From Drosophila persimilis (taxonomy: Eukaryota; Arthropoda; Insecta; Diptera; Drosophilidae): a stretch of DNA of 64,000 bases. The DNA lies in NCBI RefSeq assembly GCF_003286085.1, contig NW_020825357.1:310001-374000 (forward strand), given 5' to 3'. Of this stretch, positions 1-11,558 are shown piece by piece. The position numbers were made by a program, and so were the translations under genes. Under the pieces are notes generated by a model that was not told the DNA's origin, searched no databases, and saw nothing but the letters and a program-made list of their open reading frames with translations. Each line of letters opens with the position of its first letter. Positions within the stretch are counted from its first letter, which is position 1.

Positions 1-194
1 TTCCGTACTCGCTCTGGCCACTCCGGTGCTCTCATTGTGTGCGTGTGTGTGTCTGTGTGAGGCTGGGAGTATTTCGAAATCCCCTGACAACACTAGTCGC
101 ATGTGAAAAAAAAAAAATTTCTGCGAACAATCCTTGAACAATGCACGAAATAATTGCACTGAACGGACAGCAACAGCCCACAGAGAGAAATGTC

Positions 195-254
195 TGTGTG
201 TGTGTGTGTGTGGAGGCCCTTACAGGGGCACGGACACGGACACGGACACGGACA
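195..254. repeat. (TG)n followed by (CGGACA)4
   Basis: A TG dinucleotide run at 195-212 is followed about 20 bases later by four perfect CGGACA hexamers. This is the first of many hexamer microsatellites in the window. Confidence 0.9.
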
Positions 255-819
255 GAAGACCTCGATCTGGGCATAATGACGAGCCACTGGATATTGGCCA
301 ACGATGATGGGCATTAAAACGCGTATGATGAGGCTTAAGTAGTCACACACACACACACACAGCACAATTGGGACTCTTTTGGCATATCCTTTTGGTATGT
401 ATCGTGCATGTCCTGGCCGGGCTTGGGGGCTTAAGTGATGCTAACATATTGTGCTTGCCCTTCGTGCTGGGTTAGGGGAGAGTTTTCTCCGGCATAATAT
501 TTCTTCACGATGATTATTGCTTAATGAAAATACACGTACTGTATCGGAAATTATCAATGTTGCTATGGTTTAGGGGTGGGGGCTATCGAGCCAGGTGAAT
601 GCGAAATTAATGTATTAACATCTGTCGCAAAAACCTGCAAGAGAAAGCCAAACGATTAGATGGGGCATCAATCACGATGCTACATGATTTTGCTGTAATT
701 ATTGGAGAGGAGCTCATGAGAAGAGAGGAGAGGAGTTCAGGATAGGAGTGCAGGATAGGAGTAAGGCGAGGAGCCCCAGAGCATCGAGTTTAAGCTCAAA
801 ATATTAAACAAATAAAATC

Positions 820-1480
820 AATAAAATAAGAAAACATGTTAAATTAATATAATATTCGGCGGTTGCACTGCATTTACAATTCATGCATAAAATTACTTAC
901 TTAAATTTTGTATTAATACAATTTATTTGTATTCTCTATCCTAGCTTATTTTATTGGGCTATCTTATAAATTATTTATTTATTAGAATTATTTATTTTAA
1001 ATATCATTCAACATTTTTAGAGAAACTTACATTATTCTTATAATTGTAATTTAACATTATTTTTTACTGGTTTATTATTTCTTTTAATTTTATGTCTTTT
1101 TTTATTTTAATTTTATTTTTTTAAGTGGTATTTTTAATTTAAATTTATTGATTTCTTAATTAATTACAATTTAAAGTTTTTTTTAAAATTAATTTAATCA
1201 TTTATTTTAATTTTATTATTATAATTATTATTATTTTTAATTTATTTTTAAATGTATATATATTTTTTTAATATTTTTTTTAAGTTTGCATTTAATGATA
1301 TTGCGGGCTTAAAATATTCTAACAATTTGAGCATCGGTTCAATGCTCATTGTAAATGTTTCTTTCTTGTTTCTTTTTTTTGTGTAATTTGTATTTAAATA
1401 TATTAAATATTATTACGTACGTTATGATAAATAATATATATATTTTTTTTAATGAATTTTGCATTTTCCCATTGTCGGAC
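820..1480. repeat. AT-rich low-complexity block
   Basis: About 650 bases made almost wholly of A and T, with repeated TTTATTTTAA and AATTATT words but no clear fixed period. The flanks have normal composition, so the edges are sharp. It may be a decayed AT-rich satellite of the kind seen more clearly at 22.9, 26.1, 40.4 and 45.4 kb, or a matrix-attachment-like region. That is inference. Confidence 0.6.
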
Positions 1481-4400
1481 TTAGATCTTCAATATTTACG
1501 ATTGGAGTGGCCGTTGAAGAGACACATTTAGTCCATTCACACTTTCAACATCCATTAACAGAGGCAATGCCAAACAGACAGAGAAAGAGGCAGAGGCAGA
1601 GAAAGAGACAGCGACAGAGGAAGAGGCCATAACAGACAGAGGCAACAACGTGACAACCGAAAAAGAACTGTGACATAAACATAAAATTTTATGTTAATGG
1701 CCGGCCGATGATGAAAAGTCCAACAATGCAGTCACCGGCCCCAGCATCGGCCCCAGCACCGGCTGTGGCAAATAAATAATTACCATAAACAGCAGGCACA
1801 CGATGGGGGCCGAGCGAAGCCTCCCTGGGATGGCTGGGATTGCTCGGATTGTGGGGGATTCACAGGTTTATGCAGTTAATGTCATTGAGTATTTATCAAA
1901 TGAATCTATCTGCCGGCCCCCGCCTTTGTTGGCCTCCGGGCTCCTGCGTAGGCCTGTGCAATAATTGGCCCCCGAATCCGACTCCAACGCCGACTCCGAA
2001 CCGATGTTAATTCAAATTTACGTTAATGGAAAATCATTACGCACAAATGTGTAAAGTGCACTTTGGTCTGTTGCCCGGATGCCAGTTACGTTTTTAATGC
2101 GTTTTCCTTGATTCGCATACGGCCAAATGAGACTGAAGTTTTGCTTTCCGGCGGGCACACACGGTTTTTTAATGAGCTGCAAGTGCAATCTGCTCCTCCG
2201 ACAGGCACTGACAGGCGCCGATAAGCAGCAGAAGGCCGAAGGACTTAAAGGGGGCGGGGTCTTTGCCTCCGCCTCCGATGAAGATGGCTGGCTATCCATT
2301 CAGATATCATCTTGAGCCAGGGATCTCCTGGGGCTTTCACTAACTCCCGGACTCACGTAGCTAGCGAGCAAATGAAAAAGCGGAAAACCACCGAAATAGT
2401 TAACTTATAAAATTTTACAACACCAAAGCGTTTCCCGTGAGGTCTTAAAGGTTTTACTGGCTAAGCCACCCGAGAGAGGATTTGGCCTTCCTGCTGGCTG
2501 CACCTTGCCATTCCTTTGCCTTTTAGCTGGCATTTCTTGTGGCTTATGCCATTTAATATGCATTTTGTGTTATATTTAATATGCAGACACACCAGGAGAC
2601 GGAGACCGAGGCGGTGTCGGAGACGGAGACGAGCTGGTAGAAGCTCCAAGTCAAATTGCAGCTCTCTTTGCCAGTCGCCTTAATGGGCCCCAGTTGCTTT
2701 TGGGAATAGCAGACGAAGGACGAGAGACGAAAGACGTCCAAGTCCGTGTCGGAGATGTGTCGATGGTGTCGATGGAGTCGCTCCATTTTGGCATTTCACT
2801 TTGGGGCATTGTTACATGGGAATTTCTGTCTGTTTTTGGGCTCATTAGGCAGCCAGCCGGCACCAGGTTGGCACATCAAAATTGCTCGCAAATTGCCTGG
2901 AAATTGGTCCCCCCAGCACGGAGTGCCCTACCGACAGACCGACTTTAATGAAGCAATCGAAGTGGGACTGTCCCTGCCCCGGCCCCGGCCCCGTCCCCGA
3001 CCCTCCTGCTAACCCTTCTTTAAGATGGCAAAACGCCCTTAATCAGCACAGCGGGCAGTTTGGCATAAGAATCGGAAAGGAACTACCCCAAGCATAACTC
3101 TATTGTCCTAGGTCATTCAACCTCAGTGGCGCGTAACCTCAAACCTCGAAACCTCAACCACGGAACCGTCGAAACGCAGTCGCAATCTCGAAAACGCATG
3201 CGAAATGCCATTTTCTGCGTTTCTTTCTATTTTTATGCGCGGTACATTGATGGTTCATCGGGGTATATGGGTTTCACCAACGCTTAGATGCAGCGATGAG
3301 TGGTGTGCCCCAAGTACGGGGTATCCCTTCGTCCTTGTAGCCACCGTTAGTGTGTGCTTTTTTTATATTCGGAACGCGATGCAGCATAAAATGAGCAGAA
3401 GAAATACGGGTAAGAGGATGCTTTTCCACTGGCAGCATAAAATCAAATGTTGGTGGAGACGCAGGACCTGAAGTGCCGGCAGAGCGAGTTGTGGCGTAAG
3501 CATAAAATATATTTTTATGTCACGTTTTTAATGACATTTGTTGCAGTTTGCACTTGGACCAGGGGTGGTAACCCTGGCCAGCTCTCACTCGCTCTCACTC
3601 GCCCTCTGCGTAGGCGTCTGACCGTATGTGGATAGAGCAAATTAAGCGCCTGGTCTCGTGGGTTGGGGGAGGCAAGAAAAAGTTGCCACTTCTAAGCTGT
3701 GAAAAGGCAGGCCTGCGGCAGCAGCAGACTCGAGCAACAGGCTGTCAGTTTGACAGGCACTCGTTGATTGCAAAAGCGCCACTGACAGCTGTCATTTGCA
3801 CGGACCCGGCCACGCTTTTAGCCGGAACAAAGAAAGCCCAACACACACTGACAGCAAGGTGCAATGGCACGGCCCGACAGCTCCTAATAGGCTTCTCCGT
3901 AAAGGGTTGGCGTCGTTGGGGAAAATGGGGAAAGCTCAAGAGCGTTTGCCCGTTGCAGGAAAAGCGTAACGAATGGATATGGAATTGACTTGTTCGTTAA
4001 TTAGTCAAGACAACAAACAGTTGTAGAACCACGTCTTTAAGGAGCTTGCGAGATGCCTTAAATTTCAGCAGAAAAGGGGAATTCTTCAAAAGGGCATCCT
4101 GCCCATCATCCGTCATTAACTGACCCACGCCCGGGGCTGACAAGTTGTCAATAGTTTGGGGAATGGCCATGGCCCCGGCTAATTAGCAGCAATTGAAAAA
4201 TCAAATCCAGTGTCTGTCCGTCTGTCGGTCTTGGCGACGCCTACGAAAATGGCTTTACGCCTCAGTGGGTTTCTTAAGGCCCAGGGATTGCCGCAGGACC
4301 ATTGTCCGGTCCGGCACTTGAGTTGTGCTTTCTGCTCTATTGGCTGCCATTTGTGGCACGCTCCGATGCATACGGGCTGCGACCGCAGCCGACATGGAGG

Positions 4401-4850
4401 ACAGGACTGTGATTTCCATGAAGGACTTCGGTCTGCGACTGGGACTGCGACTGGGGTCCGTGATGTAATTAGGTTTGAAAATTTGCTGATTGTTGAGTAT
4501 TTGCGGTACGGCAAACACCAATTATATGCGCCAATTGTCAGTTTTGGTTACTCCTCGTTACCTTATTTGATTATGGGCTAATTTTGTCCACAAAAGGTCT
4601 GGGGGGGACGGGGGGCTGGGACTCGAAAAATATATCCTTTCGTCACGGCGAAAAATTCAATTTAAGAGCAACGATTTGGCGAGGCGAATATCTTAGGAAA
4701 ATCTAAAGCTAAATAAGCAAAAGTAATTTAACTTTTCCCATTTTCTGCAAGTTCAACTCGCTCTCTTATCGACTGGGGACCGGCCAGGACCCCGCAGGAG
4801 CCCCCAGGAGTCCTGGCCAGGAACGATTTGATGAAGTGCACACCGAAATG

Positions 4851-4870
4851 CACACACACATGTGTGTGTG
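4851..4870. repeat. perfect (CA)n-(TG)n palindrome
   Basis: Five CA units followed directly by five TG units form a perfect 20-base palindrome able to make a hairpin or cruciform without a loop. Confidence 0.9.
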
Positions 4871-5436
4871 TCCGCATATTGACAGACTCCAAAACGAAAA
4901 CTATGCAAATAAGGAAGGATACGTCTGACAAGTCCAGGGTCCTCCCCCCCCTACCATCCTTTGCATCGCTCTCCGGCTCGAGCCGAGTTTGGGTTTCTCT
5001 TCATTTATCTTGGCTTATTAAATTGAATATATTGCTGAAAGTATATGCACATTTGTGTGTGTGTGTGTGCATCCTGGCATCATTGTTGTGGCGTCCCTTT
5101 CGGTCCTTTTAAATGCAAATTAGCTTTTTGACTTTTTGATGCGCCCATCGCCCAGACTCGATTTAGATTTATGCGGCTTGATAAATTGTGGCTACACTTA
5201 ATGTGCGCATACGGTGTGACATGTCCTTTTCATGTCACTCGCCGAAAAAGTTGCCAAACTCCCGACTGCCCCCCGACTGCCCCCCGTCTCGGCGTTTCCA
5301 TTCGAGTTGACATGTCGAGTGGTTTTGTTGGGTTCTCCTTTTGGGGTCTGCTCTGGCTGGTGTGTGTGTGTGGCTGCCTTTTACTTGCTGACATTTTTGC
5401 ACGCTTGACAAAAACAGCGTAACCATTTTTCTGACT

Positions 5437-5472
5437 GCCACAGCCATTGCCATTGCCACTGCCACTGCCACT
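5437..5472. repeat. GCCATT/GCCACT hexamer microsatellite
   Basis: About six imperfect copies of a GCCAyT hexamer. It makes an open frame on the minus strand rich in alternating small and polar residues, which is why spurious frames appear here. Confidence 0.85.
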
Positions 5473-5790
5473 GGCTCTGACTTTGACTCTGTTTTGCTGG
5501 TAACGATGCTTTTTGTGGTCCGGCTTTGTAATTAGTTTTGCTCGCCGAGGTGAGTCCTTGAGTCGGTGAGTCGGGCACACCAGCGTTTGATGAGGGGAAA
5601 TGTCTTCAAAATACAACTCAATATGAAAATTTAATGCCACACGGGAGTATGGGAGTCCTTTAAAAGCAGTGCCTCGCTTCGAATATGGATTTCAGCGGAT
5701 ACTCCCTTGTCCATATAAAATCGGGTTACAATAAGGAACTGTAGGCAATCGCAGAAGTCGCAGCTGATCCTTTGCTTCCCTGGCGATCAG

Positions 5791-6014
5791 TGGTCATTTC
5801 AGCAGGATATTGCAGCATTTCATGGTTTCCGGGCCCCAAAAAACCGTTGATGAAGCGGGCGGCAATGAGTCTGGACTTAAATCCCATTGAGAATCTGTGG
5901 CGCTTCCTGGCAGCAAAACTTCGATACCTTGAAGGACTCAAAAGGTATTGGGACAATATTGAGGCATTAAATCTACAAAACTTGGCAGGTTCCATGCCCC
6001 ATAGGCTGCAGTAG
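5791..6014 (+). mobile_element. Tc1/mariner transposase fossil, C-terminal part
   Basis: The plus strand reads the FQQD motif at about 5797-5808. After a frame change between about 5830 and 5860 it continues as SLDLNPIENLW near 5868-5901, then a tail that includes WDNIEALN and SMPHRLQ before a stop at 6012-6014. In Tc1-like transposases the FQQDN motif carries the second catalytic aspartate, D-P-N-P-I-E-N-x-W carries the third acidic residue, and a SMPrR-type motif sits near the C-terminus. The spacing here fits that order. The copy is broken by at least one frameshift, the residue after FQQD is I rather than N, and no N-terminal DNA-binding domain or terminal repeats were found. It is a dead fragment. 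Confidence 0.75.
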
Positions 6015-6574
6015 CTTCATGAGCTTAAAGGCCACTCCATTAATTATTAATAGAGTTAATTTCCCTTAAAACTTTTTCCTTGGCACTGTTTTTCCATCAA
6101 AAATATGCATTCCAAGTAGCTTATTGAAAACTATCCAAAAAAATATTTAATAAAAATCAAGTAAATCAAAGCTATCAAAGCAACTATTTTACTAAGGTAT
6201 TCCAGGCTAAAAGCTGCTTTCATTTTCATAACCATTTCAATATCAAGGCAAAGGCCTTTGAGGCCTACAAATCTTTCGTATAATCAGGAATCTGATCCCC
6301 TAAAATACATTTATGAACCCAGACTGTCAATTATTGACGGCATAAACCATTTCGAACTTTAAATTTTCTTTACATATGAGAAATATTTTTCCAATCGGCT
6401 CTAATTTTGACGATATTGTATATCCCAAGTAGAAAGAAGTCGAACTTTTTGCTTGAAATATTCACACAGCCAATTAGACATTGATGGGGCACTGGGATAC
6501 CCTGACAATGATGTTCTCAACCCTTGAAAATGTAGTGCTTTTTTGTGGTTCGAAAAACGAGAAAAATGCCATCG

Positions 6575-6850
6575 TTTTAGACACTAAAAAATGTGTCCAA
6601 AAGGGGTATTTTTTTATATTTAAAACAAGTGGAAATTAAGTGGCAAGGCGTGAGACACCCATTGATGATATATGGATCAAATCTGAAAAAAAAAACAAAT
6701 ATTCTTAAACGCATAAATGGCTTGGAATTAAATTTCCTGGAAAAAAGTATCAAAATATTAAATTCCGAATATATTTTCCAACAAGATCTAAGCGTATGGC
6801 AAGAGTTTCCCTCATTCCAAATGGACTCAAATGTTCTTAAATAATAATCA
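6575..6850 (+). mobile_element. Tc1-like transposase fossil, central part (copy B)
   Basis: An open stretch at 6593-6844 includes a WQGVRHPLMIYG motif resembling the GGxSxMVWG block of Tc1-like transposases. It is followed about 40 residues later by EYIFQQD, resembling the FQQDN catalytic motif. The order and spacing fit the catalytic domain, but the sequence is decayed and stops soon after FQQD. The strongest support is that the same sequence recurs on the opposite strand at 7040-7315. Positions 6640-6672 match the complement of about 7245-7282, and 6770-6796 matches the complement of about 7128-7150. The Tc1 identity is an inference from the motifs; the repeated nature is seen directly. Confidence 0.55.
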
Positions 6851-7039
6851 GAGTCAGATAAATGGGTTCTCATTGGGTTTTATTTAGTTATAGACAAAGT
6901 TCAAGCGAATATGCATAATTACTGACTGAAAAATCAAAATTAAGGAACAAATACCACAAGAGAAGCGCCTTCATTGGTGGAGAAAAAACAAATGCCAAAA
7001 TGCCAAATGAAAAGTCAGGCATTTTCTTAGTTAAAATAT

Positions 7040-7315
7040 GAATTAGTTATGGAAAATAATTAGATTAGTTTCTTCTAAGGAGATTGTGATCGAAAAAGCT
7101 GTTTCTTATGGTGGGAAACGCGTAGATCTTGTTGGAAAATATATTTTGATATAAAAAAAAAAATAAAAAAAATATATAGTTCCCAGCCTTTTATGCATTT
7201 AAGAATATATACATATATTTTTTAAATCAGATTTAAATCCATTTAAAATCAATGGGTATCTCACGCGTCGCCACTTGATTGCCATTTGTTTTAAATATAA
7301 ATTTGCACACTTTGA
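7040..7315 (-). mobile_element. Tc1-like transposase fossil (copy C, inverted relative to B)
   Basis: On the minus strand this stretch reads IFQQDLRVSHHKK near 7105-7145. Further upstream on that strand it reads LKQMAIKWRRVRYPL near 7250-7300. These correspond to the IFQQDLSVW and LKQVEIKWQGVRHPL segments of copy B. The nucleotide match to B is interrupted by AT-rich insertions and by a nine-base gap near the 5' side. About 190 bases separate the two copies. Both are nonfunctional. Confidence 0.55.
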
Positions 7316-7967
7316 AAAGATTTTCCCCTGGTAGGGGGGGGGTATGGCATACATAATTCTCTTTTAATTTGATACGCATGTCTATAAGTCACCTCCGTAC
7401 TCCTCTCCTCCCCCCTCGAACGGTGCAGGCAATCTACATTAACAAAGCAAACAAAACTACTCAAGCGTCAACAAAAATATGTCATTTAGAAAATTATGAA
7501 ATATCAACAGAGAGCACAGAGAGGCGGCCCACAAGAAACACTTAGCAGTAAATGAAAAATTATATGCTGAGGATGAGTATGAGGCCTGAGACCGGAGGGT
7601 AGGAAAACCCACAAAACAATACTTGTATGGGAAAGAAACACATGAGCAGGCCATAAATTAGCCCGCATTCTGGCATCAGGTGGAAGGCGGCCGGCAGGGC
7701 CATGATTGAGGCACGAGCATCGTCAGTGGGTTTGGGTAAAAAACGTTCAGGGGGGATGTGCAGGATGCGTCAGCTGTAGAGCAAGAAACTAGAAACGAAA
7801 CTAGTTAAGGGAGTGGGGAGTGGGAGGGGGGGAGGTTGAGGAGTGGCGATGAGGTGGCTTGTTGTCAGGCCATAAAACAAAGTGCGCTGTCTACAAATAA
7901 TTTGACTTATTCGTGCAGAACAAATCGTACGTCATTTGTTGGGATACTAAAAAGTTCCGTATGGAAT

Positions 7968-8098
7968 CCCCCCCCCCCCCCCCCCACTCACCCGCTCACC
8001 CGCTGTCTCTGCGCAATTAATGTGCGTGACTGTCGTCGTTGCAGCCAGACAAGACGGAGACACCGGAGACACTCTCTCTCTCTCTCTCTCTCTCTCTC
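7968..8098. repeat. poly-C (18) and (CT)n microsatellites
   Basis: Eighteen consecutive C residues at 7968-7985, then a CT run of about 13 units at 8072-8098. Length calls in such runs are error-prone in any assembly. Confidence 0.9.
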
Positions 8099-9348
8099 GG
8101 CCACCTCGCGATATGGATAGAGCCATAAATGTTGATTTCAATTTCCAATTGTTTTTGACGACTCTACCAAAGGCATTTTACGGCCTTACACATGTGCTAT
8201 CCTCGCCCCCCCACCCCCCATTTGACAGGCCGAATTTTATGAAGCTTTTGCCAAAATGAAATCATAAATTTCGTAATTAATTTGCATACATGGAGCCCAG
8301 TGGAAAGGGGGGTGCTTGGGGGTGCTGGTGGGGGGGGATATTTAATCATTTCAAATTGGCATCATGGCTCAATTTTAATGGGGAATTACATTTGTATAGG
8401 GGACCCCCAAAAACTAATGAGACATGAGACACACAAAGAGATTATACGAGAGAGAGGGAGAGAGAGAGAGGAGATCATTAAAACTTTGGCATCGGCATTT
8501 TAATGGCTGTGTTACTCCGTTTCCGTTTCCGTTTCCATTTCCATCTTTAAATTATGATGGCTTTAGCTGCAGTGTTTAAATCTCTAGACCTCCATGGACA
8601 GGACACGTCAAAAGTCACTTCAGACTACGTGGGGGGGTGGGGGAGGGGGTGCTGGGGGGCTGCTGGTTTTATTGTTATTCATTAATTTTAATGTTGGCCA
8701 AAAGCGAGACCTGCAGGTTGTGGGCGAGAATTGAATTGAATTTGAAGTGGTGCCGAAACAACCGAAAGAGCCAATGAGGCTAAGTGCGGTTATGAACCCT
8801 TTTCGCATTTGGGCAGCAGCAACACAACAAAGAAAGGACTCCGAAACATTTGCGTAATGAAAGGAGGATGGCTGGTGAAAGGTGGGAGTTCAATAAACCC
8901 GGGACAAGCACACATGATCGGGAATAGGACAATAATCCACCCAAAAGGAAAAAGGTACAGTCCCACCACCAATACCTGTATCAATGTCCTAGCCAGATAC
9001 CCCCCGCCCCCCACGCCCCACGCCCCTCAGGATCAACCCAAGAACATATGTGCGTGAGGGCGTTAAACTTGTCGTGCGATCCCGATACCGATTCCAAACG
9101 CAGGCATGTAATTTGTTATCCAACAATTTATAATTGCATCAACAGACAGCAGACAGGCAACACCACCGCCACCACCACCACCACCACAGAGGAGGAGGAG
9201 TAGGAGATGACTTCGACTCGGAATTATTATGAAGCTAAACATGGGTATTTTTTTTCTCTTCTATATTTGGACAGACTCCCCTCGTCGTCGTGTCGTCGGT
9301 GTGGCAACTGTCCGATACAATTTTATGCTATGCTTAACATTTTGTACA

Positions 9349-9373
9349 TTTTTCGGTTTTTCGGTTTTTCGGT
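9349..9373. repeat. (TTTTTCGG)3 octamer repeat
   Basis: Three near-perfect tandem copies of an eight-base unit, TTTTTCGG. Confidence 0.85.
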
Positions 9374-10302
9374 TTCTGTGGTTCCGGTCGGAGCGACCTT
9401 CTCCTTGCCTCTAATTGAATTTCCCTTCGACGAAACGTAGGGGAAAGTTTTCAGTTGATTTATGAATTTTTAAATCAATTTGACAAGTTACTTGCCTCAT
9501 ATTCTTTTATATCAAAATATTGCTCTTATTTATCATTGTTAATGGTAAAAAAAAAAATACTGCACCCCATAGAAATCCACATTTCCGTTATCAAAAAATT
9601 ATTTAAAAAATTTTTTTGGCGAAAAACAATTTTTGACAGCCATGGAAAATTGTTTATTAAAAGAAACAGCCACCGTCCACCGCCCTGCACTTCAACTAAG
9701 ACGCTACTTAAAAACTGTTTGATGGCATAACAAAAAAATATAGAGAGATCAAAATACATGTATCAAAATGATTTCAAGGCGTGACGAAACATGTTGAAAT
9801 GTAACAACTTGCTACCCGCCGCCGTCGACGTGGGTCTGATCGACAGCAACTTGTGCGGAAATCCCGGGAACAGGGACACGGACACGGCCACGGACGGGAT
9901 GCGTGTGGTGGGGGGGGGGGGTGGTACGTACACACGTTTTCCTACTCGTCGGGCGTCGCTCTTTTGACAACTCAAGTGACGTATTACTCAATGGGTCTCG
10001 TCTCTCCCTGCCTTTGGCTTTGGCCATGCCTGACAGAAACTCCAACCCCCCCTCCCCCCCCTCCAGGCTCAATCAGCATCGGCCAGCACCCGCAATGGGG
10101 AATGGGAACGTCGTCATCAATCTCTGGAGAAAAAAGTGTGTGTTGGGTAAAAATCTCTGCTGCAGTTGCGGCAAGTTTAAAATGTCGAAAAATTGTTTAC
10201 TTGATGGCGAACGTTGGTCAGGAATTTCATGGGAAAGTGTTATAATTTAAATGGGAAAGGCATGGTAATTGATTCATCTTGATTCGCTGTAAATATTGGA
10301 TT

Positions 10303-10339
10303 TGTGTGTGTTTCTGGGAATCGCTAGAAATACACACAC
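10303..10339. repeat. short inverted repeat (GT/AC hairpin)
   Basis: A left arm GTGTGTGTTTCT pairs with a right arm AGAAATACACACAC across a loop of about 11 bases, with one mismatch. The right arm continues as a CA run. It lies about 550 bases beyond the 3' end of the minus-strand membrane protein gene. It is most likely a microsatellite by-product. Confidence 0.6.
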
Positions 10340-10864
10340 ACACACGCACACATTTTATTTATTTTTATTTGAAAGAAAGGCATTTATTTTAAATATTTTT
10401 CTATGACTATTATAGAGTTTTTATAGGTTCTAAAAGGGAAGCAATCCTTGGCTTTTTTGGTCTGTCCAATCGTGCCTATTGTACATCTATTCGATTGCCA
10501 GAGAGACTTCGAATCCGTTTCCCAGAACAGCCATTGATCATTGCCTAAGTGGCACAGGAATATGGGATGACTCTTACCGCTTTCCAATACCAATAAAGTC
10601 CGCTGAAATGCACTAGAAAGTGTCTCTTCCTCTAATAAGGAGCGCAGAGATTCGGATAATACTTAAATGGAATTATTATAGGGACTTTGATCACCCCAAT
10701 GAAGAAATATTGCACCTTTTACGATGACTGTACTTCCATCTCATGCAAACTTATTCCAAATCTTTGCAGGAAAAGCACTTTTTCTAACTTTTAAATCCTA
10801 AAACTAATTTCTACACAAATTTCAAGCTGCATTTAAGGACTTTTTTTCCCATGGCTTCTTGTTC

Positions 10865-11558
10865 TCATTTCTTTATGGAACGCAACCAGTCTGCATGAAG
10901 CCTTTTTCGGACTCGTTTCGAGGGTTTCGTGTAGATCCTAAGGGGCAAATCGATGGACTCAAGAGTGTATTAGATATCTGGCAAATAGAAACACGTACCA
11001 TTCCTCGGCGGGCAGGTAGATGTTGCAGATGACGCCATTCAGCAAGTGAAGAATTCCGGCCAGAAGGCCGAATCCACCGGCTATAAAGAACTTGTACTGG
11101 TACTCGTTGCCGCAGTGATCGAGCATGGACAGGAGCAGGATTAGGCTGGTGAAAGTGCACAGGACGCCGCTGGCCAGATTGAAGACGATCGCCTGTAAAG
11201 CAGGCACACACATGTACACCACACCATTCAGTCGGTGGCCAGCGTATACCCACAATCGGATCGAGTCCAACGGTGAAGCAGCACACACGACACAGCACGA
11301 AGATCACGCTCTCGGCGGTGATGCCCGGCAGAAAGTAGACGTACATCAGCACGGAGCTGCGGAACTCGCCGGCCAGCACACAGTGCGCGTACAGCACCAT
11401 CACCAGGTAGACCAGGGCCACCACCTCCGACACCTGGGGAAGAGGGGAGGGGCTCTGTGGTAAGCCGCAGAGCCGCAAGTGCCCGTCGGAGCTGTGTACG
11501 TTACCGCCGTGAGGAACTGCAGCACCAGGTTGACGATACGAACGGAACAATTCAGCAT
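10865..11558 (-). CDS. MARVEL-like four-helix membrane protein (166 aa, 4 exons)
   Basis: Gene model on the minus strand: exons 11505-11558, 11254-11433, 10999-11192 and 10865-10937, joined by introns of 71, 61 and 61 bases. Donors are GTAACG, GTGGGT and GTACGT; acceptors are CCCCAG, TTACAG and CCTTAG. Phases match (0, 0, 2) and the total is 501 bases. The first in-frame ATG (protein start MLNCSVRIVNL) follows an in-frame TAG eight codons upstream. The protein has four hydrophobic segments near residues 8-37, 45-72, 79-102 and 112-137, and a short basic tail (KPSKRVRKR). Segment 4, with FFIAGGFGLLAGILHLLNG, looks like the last helix of MARVEL-type tetraspan proteins of vesicle and junction membranes. 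The family call is inference and I cannot name an ortholog. The middle donor (GTGGGT) is the weakest splice site. The gene lies head to head with the F-box gene. Confidence 0.8.

Larger units (their letters stand above)
1..5790. other. gene-free stretch with simple repeats
   Basis: I see no gene with credible splice structure or protein similarity here. The open frames present either run through microsatellites or have no domain pattern. Content includes TG and AC runs at 195-212 and 343-361, four CGGACA hexamers at 231-254, an AT-rich block near 820-1480, a purine-rich AGAGGC-type tract at 1575-1630, CCCCGG hexamers near 2975-3000 and CCATTG/CCACTG hexamers at 5437-5472. Blocks between these, with frequent ATAAA and TTAAT motifs, could be cis-regulatory, but nothing in the sequence proves it. 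Confidence 0.6.
7316..10864. other. gene-free stretch with homopolymer and CT runs
   Basis: No supported gene. The segment contains an 18-base C run at 7968-7985, a CT run at 8072-8098, GA runs near 8449-8471, a CCGTTT hexamer run near 8516-8538, an ACC run near 9159-9187, a TTTTTCGG octamer run near 9349-9373, and several G tracts near 8325 and 9910-9921. The open frames here run through these tracts and lack domain signals. Confidence 0.6.

Noticed and set aside
9853-10250. Overlapping 115-130-codon frames on the plus strand
   Set aside because: They are created by G and C runs and CGGACA hexamers; the two frames are equally open and neither has a domain.
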